NCBI RefSeq assembly: GCF_003797185.1
Contig: NZ_RKMH01000004.1
Location: 124,001-188,000, forward strand
Source of the DNA: Gordonia oryzae
Lineage (GTDB): Bacteria > Actinomycetota > Actinomycetes > Mycobacteriales > Mycobacteriaceae
Direction of reading: 5' to 3'
DNA: 64,000 bases
Shown: positions 43,697-52,881 of the stretch, one piece after another
Layout: each line of letters begins with the position of its first letter
How positions within the stretch are numbered: the first letter of the stretch is position 1
Notes under the pieces: generated by a model
What the model was told of the DNA's origin: nothing
Databases searched by the model: none
The model's input: the letters and a program-made list of their open reading frames with translations, nothing else
Position numbers and translations under genes: made by a program

Positions 43697-44005
43697 GAAC
43701 CGACCCTATCGAGGGGCTGCTATCGACGGTGGCTACTGGCCGATCAGCTGGGCTGTGGGCCGGTGCCGCGTCAGTTGGGCGCCGCAGAGCGTCTGGATCG
43801 CCGCGACAGGGGTGTTGGGCTGCCGCGGTGGGGCCGGGTGGCCACTTCGTTCTCGTAGCGCTCACGTACTTCGGGTCGCAGTCGCGATCATCGCGTGCTG
43901 TCGCGGGTGCAGGTAGTCGCGCGGCGCGATCCTGGTCTCGGCAGAGCCGAATCGGCGGGTAGGTCACACCGACAACGCCGACATCGACCACGTACGCTGG
44001 TCCAC
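43697..44005. other. Divergent promoter region, gene-free
   Basis: Between the small membrane protein (minus) and the DUF5318 gene (plus). No coding region or strong repeat was recognised. Confidence 0.4.
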
Positions 44006-44395
44006 GTGCAACGCCAGATCGTCGACTACGCCCTTCAGCGGCGATCGCGGCTGTCGCAGGTTCATTCCGGGCGGGTCGGCGTGACCGAGGTCTGCGACGC
44101 GAGTCCTTATCTCCTGCGCGCCGCTAAGTTCCACGGTCGCCCCAGCTCGACGCTCTGCCCGATCTGCCGCAAAGAGCACGTGACCTTGGTCTCCTGGGTG
44201 TTCGGGGATCGTCTGGGCCAGGTGTCGGGGTCGGCGCGTACGGCCGAGGAGATCTCCCGCCTGGACACGACGGCCGAGGAATTCTCCGTACACGTGGTCG
44301 AGGTATGCCGGACCTGCAGCTGGAACCATCTCGTGCAGTCATACGTTGCCGGTCTGCCTCCGCGCTCTGCCCGTCGTCGTCGGGTGGCCGAGTAA
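44006..44395 (+). CDS. DUF5318 family zinc-ribbon-like protein
   Basis: 129 residues from GTG 44006, giving the conserved start VQRQIVDYALQRRS. The body is highly similar in my memory to mycobacterial Rv0049 (EVCDASPYLLRAAKFHG, LVSWVFGDRLGQVSGSARTA). Two Cys pairs (LCPICRKE and EVCRTCSWNH) probably bind zinc. Function is unknown; conservation next to ponA1 suggests a cell-envelope or growth role. Confidence 0.88.
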   Translation: MQRQIVDYALQRRSRLSQVHSGRVGVTEVCDASPYLLRAAKFHGRPSSTLCPICRKEHVTLVSWVFGDRLGQVSGSARTAEEISRLDTTAEEFSVHVVEVCRTCSWNHLVQSYVAGLPPRSARRRRVAE

Positions 44396-44555
44396 GCGGT
44401 CCGTGGCCGCCTCTTCGAAGTCCGGCTTTTGTTTGCGGCTCGTCGGTGCGTCAGAGTGGTGGACGGCAGTCATACCGACAACCGGCAATCTTGCCGACAA
44501 GTAGTGTGAGGAACGTCGAGCCGATGGTGTATGCGGTTCATGGGGAGGTCCGACG

Positions 44556-46856
44556 ATGAGCGAGTCACGCAGTACGACGTCGCGGCGCGCCACATCTACC
44601 GACTCCACGACCGGACCGGACCCGAAACGGTCGCGGCTCCGTCTCGTCGCGTGGGTCGTGGGTGCGCTCGGTCTGATCGTCCCGGTCGTCGCGTTGGTCG
44701 CGATCGTCGGTTTCCTGATCGCCTACGCGACGGTCACTGTGCCGCGTCCCGGTGACATCAAGCAGAACCAGGTCGCCACGATCGTCGACGCCAAGGGCAA
44801 CACCCTGGCGAAGATCGTGCCGCCGGAGGGCAACCGCACCGACGTCAGTATCAGTGACATCCCCAAGCCGATGCAGGATGCGGTCATCGCTGCCGAGGAC
44901 CGCGAGTTCCGGACCAACGACGGCTTCTCGGTCCGTGGTCTGTCCCGCGCGGTGTGGGGTCGCATCACCGATAACGATCTCGCGGGCGGGGGATCGACGA
45001 TCACCCAGCAGTACGTGAAGAATGCGCTGGTCGGCGATGAACACAGCTACGAGCGCAAACTGCGTGAGCTGGTGATCGCGACCAAGATGTCGAGCGAGTG
45101 GTCCAAGGACGACATCATGGCGGCTTACCTCAACACCATCTACTTCGGTCGGGGCGCCTACGGAGTCGGGGCCGCTGCGCAGGCTTACTTCCGCAAGGAC
45201 GTCAAGAATCTGACACCCGCCGAGTCGGCGGTGCTGGCCGCAGCGATCCGCTCACCTTCCTACTACGATCCGGCGGTCAACCAGGAGGCGGCGACGGCCC
45301 GATGGAACTACGTGCTCGACGGCATGGTGCAGATCGGTTCGATTACCCAGGCCGACCGTGCGGCGATCCGCTATCCCAAGGTGGCGCCGCCGCCGACGGC
45401 GACCGGTGAGACCGTCGGACCCAATGGCCTCATCAAGCGGCGGGTGCTCGCCGAACTCGGTGATCTCGGCATCTCCGAGCAGCAGGTCCGCACTGAGGGC
45501 CTGAAGATCACCACGACGATCGATCCGCAGGTGCAGAACGGCCTAGTGCAGGCGGCGTGCCGCGACAACAACATCTACAAGTGCCCCAACGGGATTCTCG
45601 TCGGCGAGCCGGCGCAGATCCGCGACGCCGCCGTGTCGATCGATCCCCGTACCGGTGGGGTCGCCGGCTACTACGGCGGTGACGACGCCCAGGGCTGGGA
45701 CTATGCGCAGGCGGGTCTGCAGACCGGATCGTCGTTCAAGGTGTTCGCCCTCGCGGCCGCACTCGAGCAGGACATTCCGCTGTCGAAGGTGTATAGCTCG
45801 GCGCCATACACCACCTCGAGCGGGCTCACCATCGAGAACTCCGACGGTGAGAGCTGCGGCTCGTGCAACCTCGCGACCGCGATGAAGATGTCGCTGAACA
45901 CCGTGTACTACCGGCTGATGATGGACCTCAAGAACCAGGCACAGGACGTGGCCGATGCCGCGCACGCCGCTGGCATCGCGGAGTCTTTCGGCGACATCGC
46001 GCACACGCTGCAGGAATCCAACGGCGGCGTGCAGGGCGGTGTGGTGCTCGGGCAGTACCCGTCCCGCGTCATCGATATGGCCTCGGCGTACGCCACCTTC
46101 GCCGCATCCGGTATCTACCGTGCTCCGCACTTCGTGCAGAAGGTGGAAACTTCCACCGGCGACGTGCTCTACGAGCGCCAGCCCGACCCGGGCAAGCGGG
46201 TGTTTCCGGCCAAGGTCGCCGACAACGTGACCGCGGCGCTCGAGCCGATCGCGGCCTACTCCAACAACAACAACCTCTACGACGACGAGCTGGGATCGCG
46301 TCCGTCGGCGGCCAAGACCGGTACCGCGCAGCTGGGTAACACCGGCCAGAACAAGGACGCGTGGATGGTCGGATACACCCCGCAGCTCTCGACCGCTGTG
46401 TGGGTGGGTACCGACCAGGGCACCGCCCTGGTCAACGCCAGTGGGTCGATGGTCTATGGCAGCGGTCTGTCGGCGCAAATCTGGAAGCGCGGTATGGACG
46501 ACGCGCTTGCGGGCCAGCCCATCGAGCAGTTCCCTGAGCCTGCAGCGGTCGGTGGCCAGGCCGGCGTCCCGTACGAGCCGCCACCCACTTCGTACAACTA
46601 CAACTCTCCGTCGACGAGGCCGAACCGGACGCCGCCGACCTCGGACTATCCGGGTGGTGGGGCGATCACCATCGCACCGGGCATCACCATCCCGGTCCCG
46701 GGTGGCGCGGAGCGCGGTGGAGGCGCTACCGGCGACGGCGGCGCTGGCAACGGCGGGACCGGCAACGGCGGCGCTGGCAACGGCGGGACCGGCAACGGCG
46801 GCGCTGGCAACGGCGGCACTAGCAGCCAAGGAGCGGTCCCTGCGCCCGGCGGCTGA
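44556..46856 (+). CDS. ponA1: Bifunctional penicillin-binding protein 1A (PonA1)
   Basis: 766 residues: cytoplasmic tail, one membrane helix (about 31-62), GT51 glycosyltransferase domain with catalytic Glu114 in AAEDREF and GGGSTITQQYVKN, then a transpeptidase domain with Ser392 in TGSSFK, SLN in KMSLNTVYY and KTG in AAKTGTAQ. It polymerises and crosslinks peptidoglycan at the membrane. The C-terminal tail is Pro-rich, then a GGAGNGGTGN tandem repeat (DNA unit 30 bp). Its position matches mycobacterial ponA1 (Rv0050). An overlapping-frame extension of the next gene runs through the tail. Confidence 0.96.
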   Translation: MSESRSTTSRRATSTDSTTGPDPKRSRLRLVAWVVGALGLIVPVVALVAIVGFLIAYATVTVPRPGDIKQNQVATIVDAKGNTLAKIVPPEGNRTDVSISDIPKPMQDAVIAAEDREFRTNDGFSVRGLSRAVWGRITDNDLAGGGSTITQQYVKNALVGDEHSYERKLRELVIATKMSSEWSKDDIMAAYLNTIYFGRGAYGVGAAAQAYFRKDVKNLTPAESAVLAAAIRSPSYYDPAVNQEAATARWNYVLDGMVQIGSITQADRAAIRYPKVAPPPTATGETVGPNGLIKRRVLAELGDLGISEQQVRTEGLKITTTIDPQVQNGLVQAACRDNNIYKCPNGILVGEPAQIRDAAVSIDPRTGGVAGYYGGDDAQGWDYAQAGLQTGSSFKVFALAAALEQDIPLSKVYSSAPYTTSSGLTIENSDGESCGSCNLATAMKMSLNTVYYRLMMDLKNQAQDVADAAHAAGIAESFGDIAHTLQESNGGVQGGVVLGQYPSRVIDMASAYATFAASGIYRAPHFVQKVETSTGDVLYERQPDPGKRVFPAKVADNVTAALEPIAAYSNNNNLYDDELGSRPSAAKTGTAQLGNTGQNKDAWMVGYTPQLSTAVWVGTDQGTALVNASGSMVYGSGLSAQIWKRGMDDALAGQPIEQFPEPAAVGGQAGVPYEPPPTSYNYNSPSTRPNRTPPTSDYPGGGAITIAPGITIPVPGGAERGGGATGDGGAGNGGTGNGGAGNGGTGNGGAGNGGTSSQGAVPAPGG
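46741..46812 (+). repeat. 30-bp tandem repeat in the ponA1 tail
   Basis: Two full 30-bp units (46741-46770, 46771-46800; GCGCTGGCAACGGCGGGACC begins each) and a partial third. They encode Gly/Asn/Ala/Thr repeats, so copy number can vary in frame. Confidence 0.85.
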
Positions 46857-46962
46857 CGGGACGTCACCGCCGACCGATGAGGTCGCCGACGACAGTCCCG
46901 CACCGCTGGCCGCCGACCTTCGTACCGACACGCATCGGCTGATCCCGAGTCACCATGATCCG

Positions 46963-48465
46963 GTGGTCGCCGAGGTGTCGTGGGTGCTCGGCGGTCCGCT
47001 AGGTGCGCACGCAGCTGTGGGACGTAGCCCACGCTGGACCCCGATCCGGGTGTTGTTCCTCCTTGCGCTGTGCACGTTGGCGCTGAGTTGGTTCGGCAAG
47101 GCCGGGTGCCTGCAGCAGGAAGTTGTCGTGAACGCGGGCCAGGGGCAGACAGCGGTGAAACTCGACCGCGACGATCAGCGTCAGTTCACCGACCTCTGCT
47201 ACTCCGACGTCATCTCGCTGTTCGGTGCCGAGCAGCTCGACAGGGGTGAATTCCCTTACCGGACATTCTGGTTCGAGAACAATGGTGACGGCCGGGAGAT
47301 CAAGCGGTACATGGAATATCCGGTGATCACCGGGATGTACATGTATGCCACGGCCTGGATGGGTCGTGAATGGGCGTCGGCATCGGACCGCTGGGGCCTC
47401 CCGGGCGCGTTGCCCGCGGTGCTCTACTTCGACCTCGCCGCACTGGGTTTGGCCCTGTTCTGGTTGATCACGGTCTGGGCCACCGCGCTGACCGCTCGGA
47501 CCCGCATCTGGGCGGCCTGGCTCGCGGCCGTATCCCCACTGGTGATCGTGCATGCCTTCACCAACTTCGACGCCATCGCCACCGCCGCCCTGGCCGTGGC
47601 CCTGCTGTGCTGGGCGCGCAAGAAGCCTTGGCTCGCAGGCGTGTTCATCGGTCTGGGAACCGCCGCCAAGTTTTACCCCCTGCTGTTACTGGTGGTCCTG
47701 TTCCTCCTGTGCCTGCGTTCGGGCAAGCTGCGCGACTGGTGCGCGGCGGCTGCTGCTGCGGTCATTGCGTGGACTGCGGTGAACCTGCCGATTCTTATCC
47801 TGTATCCGCACGGCTGGTACGAGTTCTTCCGGCTCAACTCCGATCGCGGCGCCGACGCCGACACCCTGTTGCGTCTGGCAGCCAAGGCGATCGGTGCGAC
47901 GTGGAGGGTCGACGTCCTCAACGTCGTCTCGTCGGGGCTGATGATCCTCGTCGTCCTCAGCATCGGATGGCTGTGCCTGGCCGCGCCACGCCGACCCCGC
48001 GTCGCGCAGGTAGCCTTCCTGATCGTCGCTGGGTTCCTACTGGTCAACAAGGTGTGGAGCCCCCAGTACTCGCTGTGGCTGGTGCCGCTGGCGGTACTGG
48101 CCATCCCGCATACACGCCTGCTGCTCGCGTGGATGGCCATCGACGCCCTCGTGTGGATTCCGCGGATGTCGCTGTTCATCGACCCCAGCCGAAAGTGGTT
48201 GCCACAGGAGTGGTTCACCACGATCATCGTGATCCGGGCCCTGTTCGTGATCGCGCTCTGCATCATCGTCATCTGGCAGATCCTGCGTCCCGAACACGAC
48301 CTGATGCGCCGTGACAACGAGGGCAACCAACTCGACGACCCGGCGGGTGGGGTGCTCGACGGTGCGGTCGATCGGCTGTCGTGGGCACGACGCACCCAGC
48401 GGCCTGGGATCGAGGGATCTGGAGTCGAGAGGACTGCGACCGACCGGGCCGGGGTGTACCCCTAG
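46963..48465 (+). CDS. GT87-type membrane glycosyltransferase (Rv0051-like)
   Basis: About 500 residues if started at GTG 46963 (VVAEVSWVLGGPLGAHAAVG). The frame stays open far upstream through ponA1, but no ATG, GTG or TTG occurs between the repeats and 46963, so the start is unsure. About ten membrane helices, the extracytoplasmic acidic loop CYSDVISLFGAEQLDRGEFP and YMEYPVITGMYMYATAWMG mark the polyprenyl-phosphate-mannose-dependent GT-C family. It may add mannose or arabinose to lipoglycans. Its stop interlocks with that of the convergent GNAT gene. Confidence 0.85.
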   Translation: MVAEVSWVLGGPLGAHAAVGRSPRWTPIRVLFLLALCTLALSWFGKAGCLQQEVVVNAGQGQTAVKLDRDDQRQFTDLCYSDVISLFGAEQLDRGEFPYRTFWFENNGDGREIKRYMEYPVITGMYMYATAWMGREWASASDRWGLPGALPAVLYFDLAALGLALFWLITVWATALTARTRIWAAWLAAVSPLVIVHAFTNFDAIATAALAVALLCWARKKPWLAGVFIGLGTAAKFYPLLLLVVLFLLCLRSGKLRDWCAAAAAAVIAWTAVNLPILILYPHGWYEFFRLNSDRGADADTLLRLAAKAIGATWRVDVLNVVSSGLMILVVLSIGWLCLAAPRRPRVAQVAFLIVAGFLLVNKVWSPQYSLWLVPLAVLAIPHTRLLLAWMAIDALVWIPRMSLFIDPSRKWLPQEWFTTIIVIRALFVIALCIIVIWQILRPEHDLMRRDNEGNQLDDPAGGVLDGAVDRLSWARRTQRPGIEGSGVERTATDRAGVYP

Positions 48466-49043
48466 TCCCGAGTCCGTTCCAGCAAAACAGCTTTCGCAGC
48501 CGGCCAGTCCTCGTCGATCATCGCGAACTGCGCGGTGGTGCGCCAACCGTCACCGAATCGGCGGTGCTTGCGGAGCAGCCCTTCGAAGGTGGCGCCCAAT
48601 TTGGCGATGGCAGCGCGGGATTGGGTGTTGCTCTCGTGGGTGTGCCAGACCAGCCGGACGGCGCCGCACTGGTCGAAAGCGTGGTGCATCAACAGGTATT
48701 TGGCGGTCGGGTTCACCCTGGTGCCCTGAACATTCTCGGCGTAGAACGTGTAGCCGATGGCAGCGGTCAGGTTGGCCGGGTCGATGTCGTAGAAGCTCGT
48801 CGAGCCGACGAGCCGGCCATCGGTGTTGTCGACGACGGCGAAGGCCACGCGTCGCTGGGGATCGGCGAGCGCCGCCGAGATCCATTCGGCCGCGGACTCG
48901 ACATCCGTCGGGACGCTGGGCGCCCAACGGAACCGGGCCGGATCGCCGACGACCCGTGCGAGTGCGTCGGCGTCGTCGATGGTGAACGGACGCAACGTCA
49001 CCCGGCCCCCGACGAGCGTGCCGGTGCCGAGCCAGTCGCTCAT
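48462..49043 (-). CDS. GNAT N-acetyltransferase (RimJ/RimL-like)
   Basis: 193 residues from ATG 49043, which overlaps the upstream GT87 stop by 4 nt. RimJ-type features: VTLRPFTIDDADALARVVGD at the start, AFAVVDNTDGRLVGSTSFYD, then the NxxSRxAI motif ESNTQSRAAIAKLGATFEG, where acetyl-CoA phosphates bind. It probably acetylates a small amine or protein N-terminus. It is convergent with the first GT87 gene; the two stop codons share the tetramer CTAG. Confidence 0.88.
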   Translation of the reverse strand: MSDWLGTGTLVGGRVTLRPFTIDDADALARVVGDPARFRWAPSVPTDVESAAEWISAALADPQRRVAFAVVDNTDGRLVGSTSFYDIDPANLTAAIGYTFYAENVQGTRVNPTAKYLLMHHAFDQCGAVRLVWHTHESNTQSRAAIAKLGATFEGLLRKHRRFGDGWRTTAQFAMIDEDWPAAKAVLLERTRD

Positions 49044-50491
49044 GCCCCGGCGGGCACGCGGTGCCCGGGTGGTGCGTCGTCGGGTTCGGACGAGGGTGCG
49101 TCGGCGGGGTCCGGTCGTCGGCCGATCGAGGCGAGCGGTTCGCGCAGACCCGCGCTGACGAAGGCACCGATGAGATAGACCAGCACCACCGCGTGCACCC
49201 ACACGCCGAGGTTGACCCCGGCCATCACCCACCACTTCATCGGCTCACCGGACACATAGATGCCGAACAACCGGAAGATGGTGGTGTCGAGGATGAAATC
49301 GGCGATCAGATACGTCACGATGACCGGCCACCGTACCCGCAGCAGCACGAAAAACGGCAGAATCCACAGCGTGTACTGCGGCGAATGCACCTTGTGGAAC
49401 ACCATGAAACCGGCGAGCATCGCCGCACTGACGCCGATCCACGGGTAGAGCCCGGTCCGGTTGTACTGCCGCCGGCCGAGATACACCGCGATGACAAAAG
49501 CGCACACGATGAGAGTCGGCGACAGCACGCCGACGATCGAGTTGTAGGTGCCGTTCTGGCCGCCGGTGAGATGGCGTAGGCCCCAGTACCAGATGGAGTT
49601 GGTGTCCAGATCGGCGCGACGTTTGCCCTGAAAAGTCAGTGCCGCGCGCCACCCGTCATATCCCAGCACGATGAAGGGCAACTGGATGACGGCGACGGTG
49701 AGCGCAGCGGTCACGGCCACCCACACGGCGCCGACCCAGTCGAGTGCGCGGCGCCCGCCGGCTCCTCCGGTCAGCACGTAGATCGCCAGTGGCAGCACGA
49801 AGAACCCGGGATAGAGCTTCAGACAGAAGCCGATGGCCAGCAGGATCGACGCGAGTATCGCGCTGGTACGCAGGTTCATTCGCCGTTCGCCCGTCGACGG
49901 CTTGATACTCGCCCCCCACGCCATGACGGCGACGGCACCGACGGCCGTCGCCACCACCGGCAGCTCCCAGTTATGGAAGGCGTAGAGGACCAGCGGCGGG
50001 GTCATCGCCCACCACAACACATTCCAGCGGGTGAGCACGGCGAGCATCGCGGTGATCCCCACACCGAACGGCGCGAGCAGCGCTGCCGAATGGCGGAAGA
50101 AATCGACGTCAGTGTGCGCGCCGATCGCACCGAGCCACATCAGGATTCCCGAGAGCACCGGGTACTCCACGGAACCACCGAAGAGTTGGCCGTTGGCGCC
50201 GATACCGCCGTGGATGTAAGGAAAGACGTGGTTGTTGATGTCGCGGCCCACCCACAGGTACGCCAGATCCGAGTAGCAGGGGATGATCGAGTGCGGATCG
50301 CCGACCGGCCACTTGTGGCTGCGCCCGTCCGGGAAGAACGGTGGACCGACGCACGCGATCTTGGCCTCGTAGCTCCAATACATGAGCAGCAAGGTCAACA
50401 GCAGGGACACGGTCAGGATCAGGATCAGATCCCCTCGACGCGACAGGGCGACGCGCCCGTAGCGGAACGTCGTGCTCAGGCGGTCGGACAT
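49040..50491 (-). CDS. Second GT87-type membrane glycosyltransferase
   Basis: 483 residues with about 11-12 membrane helices. The first extracytoplasmic loop has CYSDLAYLWVGRDINNHVFPY and GGSVEYPVLSGILMWLG, matching the same acidic-loop family as the 46963-48465 product (EYPV is shared). The KVHSPQYTLWILPFFV segment aligns with KVWSPQYSLWLVPLAV there. The two are paralogues, probably acting on successive steps of a lipoglycan or phosphatidylinositol mannoside, but the sugars are unknown. Confidence 0.85.
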   Translation of the reverse strand: MSDRLSTTFRYGRVALSRRGDLILILTVSLLLTLLLMYWSYEAKIACVGPPFFPDGRSHKWPVGDPHSIIPCYSDLAYLWVGRDINNHVFPYIHGGIGANGQLFGGSVEYPVLSGILMWLGAIGAHTDVDFFRHSAALLAPFGVGITAMLAVLTRWNVLWWAMTPPLVLYAFHNWELPVVATAVGAVAVMAWGASIKPSTGERRMNLRTSAILASILLAIGFCLKLYPGFFVLPLAIYVLTGGAGGRRALDWVGAVWVAVTAALTVAVIQLPFIVLGYDGWRAALTFQGKRRADLDTNSIWYWGLRHLTGGQNGTYNSIVGVLSPTLIVCAFVIAVYLGRRQYNRTGLYPWIGVSAAMLAGFMVFHKVHSPQYTLWILPFFVLLRVRWPVIVTYLIADFILDTTIFRLFGIYVSGEPMKWWVMAGVNLGVWVHAVVLVYLIGAFVSAGLREPLASIGRRPDPADAPSSEPDDAPPGHRVPAGA

Positions 50492-50612
50492 GCGCTACAG
50501 GGTAAGCGGAGCGCCCCGCGCATCATGAAATCGACCAGCCAACGGTGACCTGGCTCACTCCCAATCCCGACGGATCGGTCAGCGGCGGGATCGGTGCCGC
50601 TCCGACCCGGGG

Positions 50613-50904
50613 TCAGTCCGGTCGGTGAGAGACGTGGACGTTCACGAGGTGTCCGCCGGGATCGCGCAGGAGCAACGAGCGACTGCCCCGGCATACCGGT
50701 GGGCACATCTTTGACGAATCCGTCGACGGCGTCGCCCGCTGCCTTGATGGTCGTCGACGACGTGATGGCCAGGGGGCGGTAATCGGTGGTGAACCCGGCG
50801 AACAAACGAGGGCTGGCGGTCCGCGCGTAGGCCGGCGATCGCGTCGTAAAGCCGACCAGACCGTCGGCGTCGTGGGTGAGGAGGCGGGTGGCCGCGAAGT
50901 GCAT
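50613..50904 (-). pseudogene. Decayed VOC/glyoxalase-family gene
   Basis: From ATG 50904 the N-terminus MHFAATRLLTHDADGLVGF is normal for a small VOC protein. One missing base then breaks the frame (YDAIAGL reads in the next frame). The frame returns for FTTDYRPLAITSSTTIK, the middle is deleted, and the C-terminus SRSLLLRDPGGHLVNV lies in another frame, ending at 50613. Several breaks and a deletion mean no functional product. Confidence 0.72.
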
Positions 50905-51016
50905 GAGAGGGTGCGCCGGTTCTTGGATGTGATGTCGCCAGGTCTGGAGCGCGATTTCCCTGGTCAGGGGTACCTCGTGTATCTTAGGGCGGTTGCCGAC
51001 GCAGGCGACCCTCCTG

Positions 51017-51033
51017 CCACGGACAGTCCGTGG
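51017..51033 (+). promoter_or_regulatory. Leader hairpin upstream of rpsF
   Basis: CCACGGA-CAG-TCCGTGG is a perfect 7-bp stem with a 3-nt loop, 31 nt before the rpsF ATG. Leaders that bind the S6:S18 complex are known in this position in many bacteria, but I cannot confirm this hairpin as one. A possible -10 (TATCTT, 50980-50985) lies upstream. Confidence 0.45.
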
Positions 51034-51064
51034 CCGATGAGCCCATAGGAGGTGATGTGGTCAC

Positions 51065-51346
51065 ATGCGTCATTACGAATTGATGGTCATCCTCGACCCG
51101 AGTCTCGACGAGCGCACCGTTGCTCCGTCCCTGGACACGTTCCTGAACGTCGTCCGCAAGGACGGCGGCAAGGTCGACAACGTCGACATCTGGGGCAAGC
51201 GCCGTCTCGCCTACGAGATCGCCAAGCACAGTGAGGGCATCTACGCCGTCATCGACCTGAACGCCGAGCCGAATACCGTCAGCGAGCTGGATCGTCAGCT
51301 GAAGCTGAACGAGTCGGTGCTCCGCACCAAGGTTCTCCGGAAGTAG
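51065..51346 (+). CDS. rpsF: 30S ribosomal protein S6
   Basis: 93 residues. [19 protein letters not shown] and the [16 protein letters not shown] region are typical S6, which binds S18 in the central domain of the 30S subunit. It is first in the rpsF-ssb-rpsR-rplI cluster, with GGAGG upstream. The preceding leader hairpin may allow feedback by S6:S18. Confidence 0.97.
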   Translation: MRHYELMVILDPSLDERTVAPSLDTFLNVVRKDGGKVDNVDIWGKRRLAYEIAKHSEGIYAVIDLNAEPNTVSELDRQLKLNESVLRTKVLRK

Positions 51347-51382
51347 TACACAGGCTTTCTCCGATGTCCCGAGATAGTCGGT

Positions 51383-51413
51383 ACCGGACCCTAGGGTGAA
51401 TCACTAGTCCGGT
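51383..51413. promoter_or_regulatory. Inverted repeat upstream of ssb
   Basis: ACCGGAC (51383-51389) and GTCCGGT (51407-51413) are perfect 7-bp arms with a 17-bp spacer, 45 bp before the ssb start. It could be an operator or an attenuating hairpin. Confidence 0.4.
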
Positions 51414-51457
51414 GCACATCGACCATCGAGTGCCCAGCCACGACCAAGGGGAGACAC

Positions 51458-51982
51458 ATGGCAGGCGAAACCGTCATCACCGTTGTAGGCAATCTGACTG
51501 CTGAGCCCGAACTGCGGTTCACCCCCTCGGGTGCCGCGGTCGCCAGCTTCACGGTGGCCTCCACTCCGCGCACCTTTGATCGTCAATCCAATGAATGGAA
51601 AGACGGCGAGGCACTGTTCTTACGGTGCAGCATCTGGCGCGAAGCTGCGGAGAACGTGACCGAGAGCCTGACCAAGGGAACCCGCGTCATCGTGCAGGGT
51701 CGCCTCAAGCAGCGTTCCTACGAAACCCGCGAGGGTGAGAAGCGCACGGTTGTGGAACTCGATGTCGAAGAGATCGGCCCCTCGCTGAAATTCGCCACTG
51801 CGTCGGTCAATCGCGCCTCGCGTGGTGGATCGTCCGGCGGTGGAAGCTTCGGTTCGTCCGGTGGCGGCGCAAGCCGCGGCGGCGGATCGGGCCAGTCCGC
51901 ACCCGACGATCCGTGGGGCAGTGCGCCCGCGAGCGGTTCCTCGTTCGGTGGTGGCGGCGGGGACGACGAACCACCTTTCTAA
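51458..51982 (+). CDS. ssb: Single-stranded DNA-binding protein
   Basis: 174 residues from ATG 51458. The OB-fold (about 1-112) has [20 protein letters not shown] and [21 protein letters not shown] Gly/Ser-rich linker follows, and the acidic tip DDEPPF recruits replication and repair partners. It coats single-stranded DNA as a tetramer. It lies between rpsF and rpsR, as in mycobacteria. Confidence 0.97.
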   Translation: MAGETVITVVGNLTAEPELRFTPSGAAVASFTVASTPRTFDRQSNEWKDGEALFLRCSIWREAAENVTESLTKGTRVIVQGRLKQRSYETREGEKRTVVELDVEEIGPSLKFATASVNRASRGGSSGGGSFGSSGGGASRGGGSGQSAPDDPWGSAPASGSSFGGGGGDDEPPF

Positions 51983-52006
51983 GAAACATTTTGACTGGAG
52001 CATCAC

Positions 52007-52267
52007 ATGGCTAAGCAAAAGAGCAGCCGGAAGGTGCGCGTCGAAAAGGTCACCAAGACCAAGGCGTGCTCCTTCTGCAAGGACAAGAACACCAGCACCA
52101 TCGACTACAAGGACACCGCGCTGCTGCGCCGCTTCCTGTCCGACCGCGGCAAGATCCGTTCGCGTCGCGTGACCGGCAACTGCGTTCAGCACCAGCGCGA
52201 CGTCGCCGTGGCCGTCAAGAACTCGCGTGAGGTGGCGCTTCTGCCGTTCACCTCGACCAGCCGATAA
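52007..52267 (+). CDS. rpsR: 30S ribosomal protein S18, zinc-ligand (C+) form
   Basis: 86 residues. The N-terminal CSFCKDK and later GNC and His residues keep the zinc-binding set, so this is the C+ paralogue (rpsR1), not the zinc-free copy usually found with Zur-controlled ribosomal genes. It binds S6 on the 30S platform. Confidence 0.95.
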   Translation: MAKQKSSRKVRVEKVTKTKACSFCKDKNTSTIDYKDTALLRRFLSDRGKIRSRRVTGNCVQHQRDVAVAVKNSREVALLPFTSTSR

Positions 52268-52288
52268 GCCGAAGGGAGAGAACACGAT

Positions 52289-52741
52289 ATGAAGCTCATC
52301 CTGACTGCTGCCGTGGAAAACCTCGGTGAAGCCGGCGATTCCGTCGAGGTCAAGGACGGCTACGGCCGTAACTACCTGCTGCCCCGCGGTCTGGCCATCA
52401 AGGCCACCCGTGGCGCCGAGAAGCAGGTCGAGACCATCCGTCGGGCGCAGGCTGCCCGCGAGGTCCGCGGCCTCGAGCACGCCAACGAACTCAAGCAGGC
52501 ACTCGAGAACCTCTCCGAGGTCTCGCTGTCGGTGAAGACCCATGACTCGGGCAAGCTGTTCGGTTCGGTCACCGCCGCTGACGTCGCCGGTGCCATCCGT
52601 TCGGCCGGCGGCCCCGTCGTCGACAAGCGCAGTGTGGAGCTACCCAAGGGTCACATCAAGGCCACCGGTAGCTTCCCGGTCGTGGTGAACCTGCACCCCG
52701 ACGTCGCCGCGACCGTGTCGCTGGCGGTCGTCGCCGGCTGA
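52289..52741 (+). CDS. rplI: 50S ribosomal protein L9
   Basis: 150 residues. [37 protein letters not shown] and the long connecting helix are diagnostic. L9 sits at the base of the L1 stalk and helps maintain reading frame. It is last in the cluster and followed by a strong hairpin terminator. Confidence 0.97.
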   Translation: MKLILTAAVENLGEAGDSVEVKDGYGRNYLLPRGLAIKATRGAEKQVETIRRAQAAREVRGLEHANELKQALENLSEVSLSVKTHDSGKLFGSVTAADVAGAIRSAGGPVVDKRSVELPKGHIKATGSFPVVVNLHPDVAATVSLAVVAG

Positions 52742-52760
52742 TCAGGCTCGCGCGCAACAA

Positions 52761-52806
52761 CTTTCGGCCCGCTGATCACGCTATAGGCGTGATCGGCGGG
52801 CCGAAG
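52761..52806. terminator. Strong hairpin after rplI
   Basis: About 20 paired bases (CGGCCCGC and GATCACGC with their complements) around a small loop, 20 bp after the rplI stop. There is no U-tract, as is common in actinobacteria. It probably also stops the convergent secreted-protein gene. Confidence 0.75.
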
Positions 52807-52881
52807 TGTATGTGGAACGATGGTCGAGGCGTCCCAGGCGCCGTGCCTTGAGACCGCGTAACCCTTACGCGGCAACGCAAC

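Noticed and set aside
46741-46812. ponA1 tandem repeat as a CRISPR array
   Set aside because: The units are contiguous and coding, with no unique spacers.
46441-46962. Earlier ATG for the GT87 protein inside ponA1
   Set aside because: The added residues are shadow sequence of the transpeptidase domain; a 170-codon overlap within a conserved gene is implausible.
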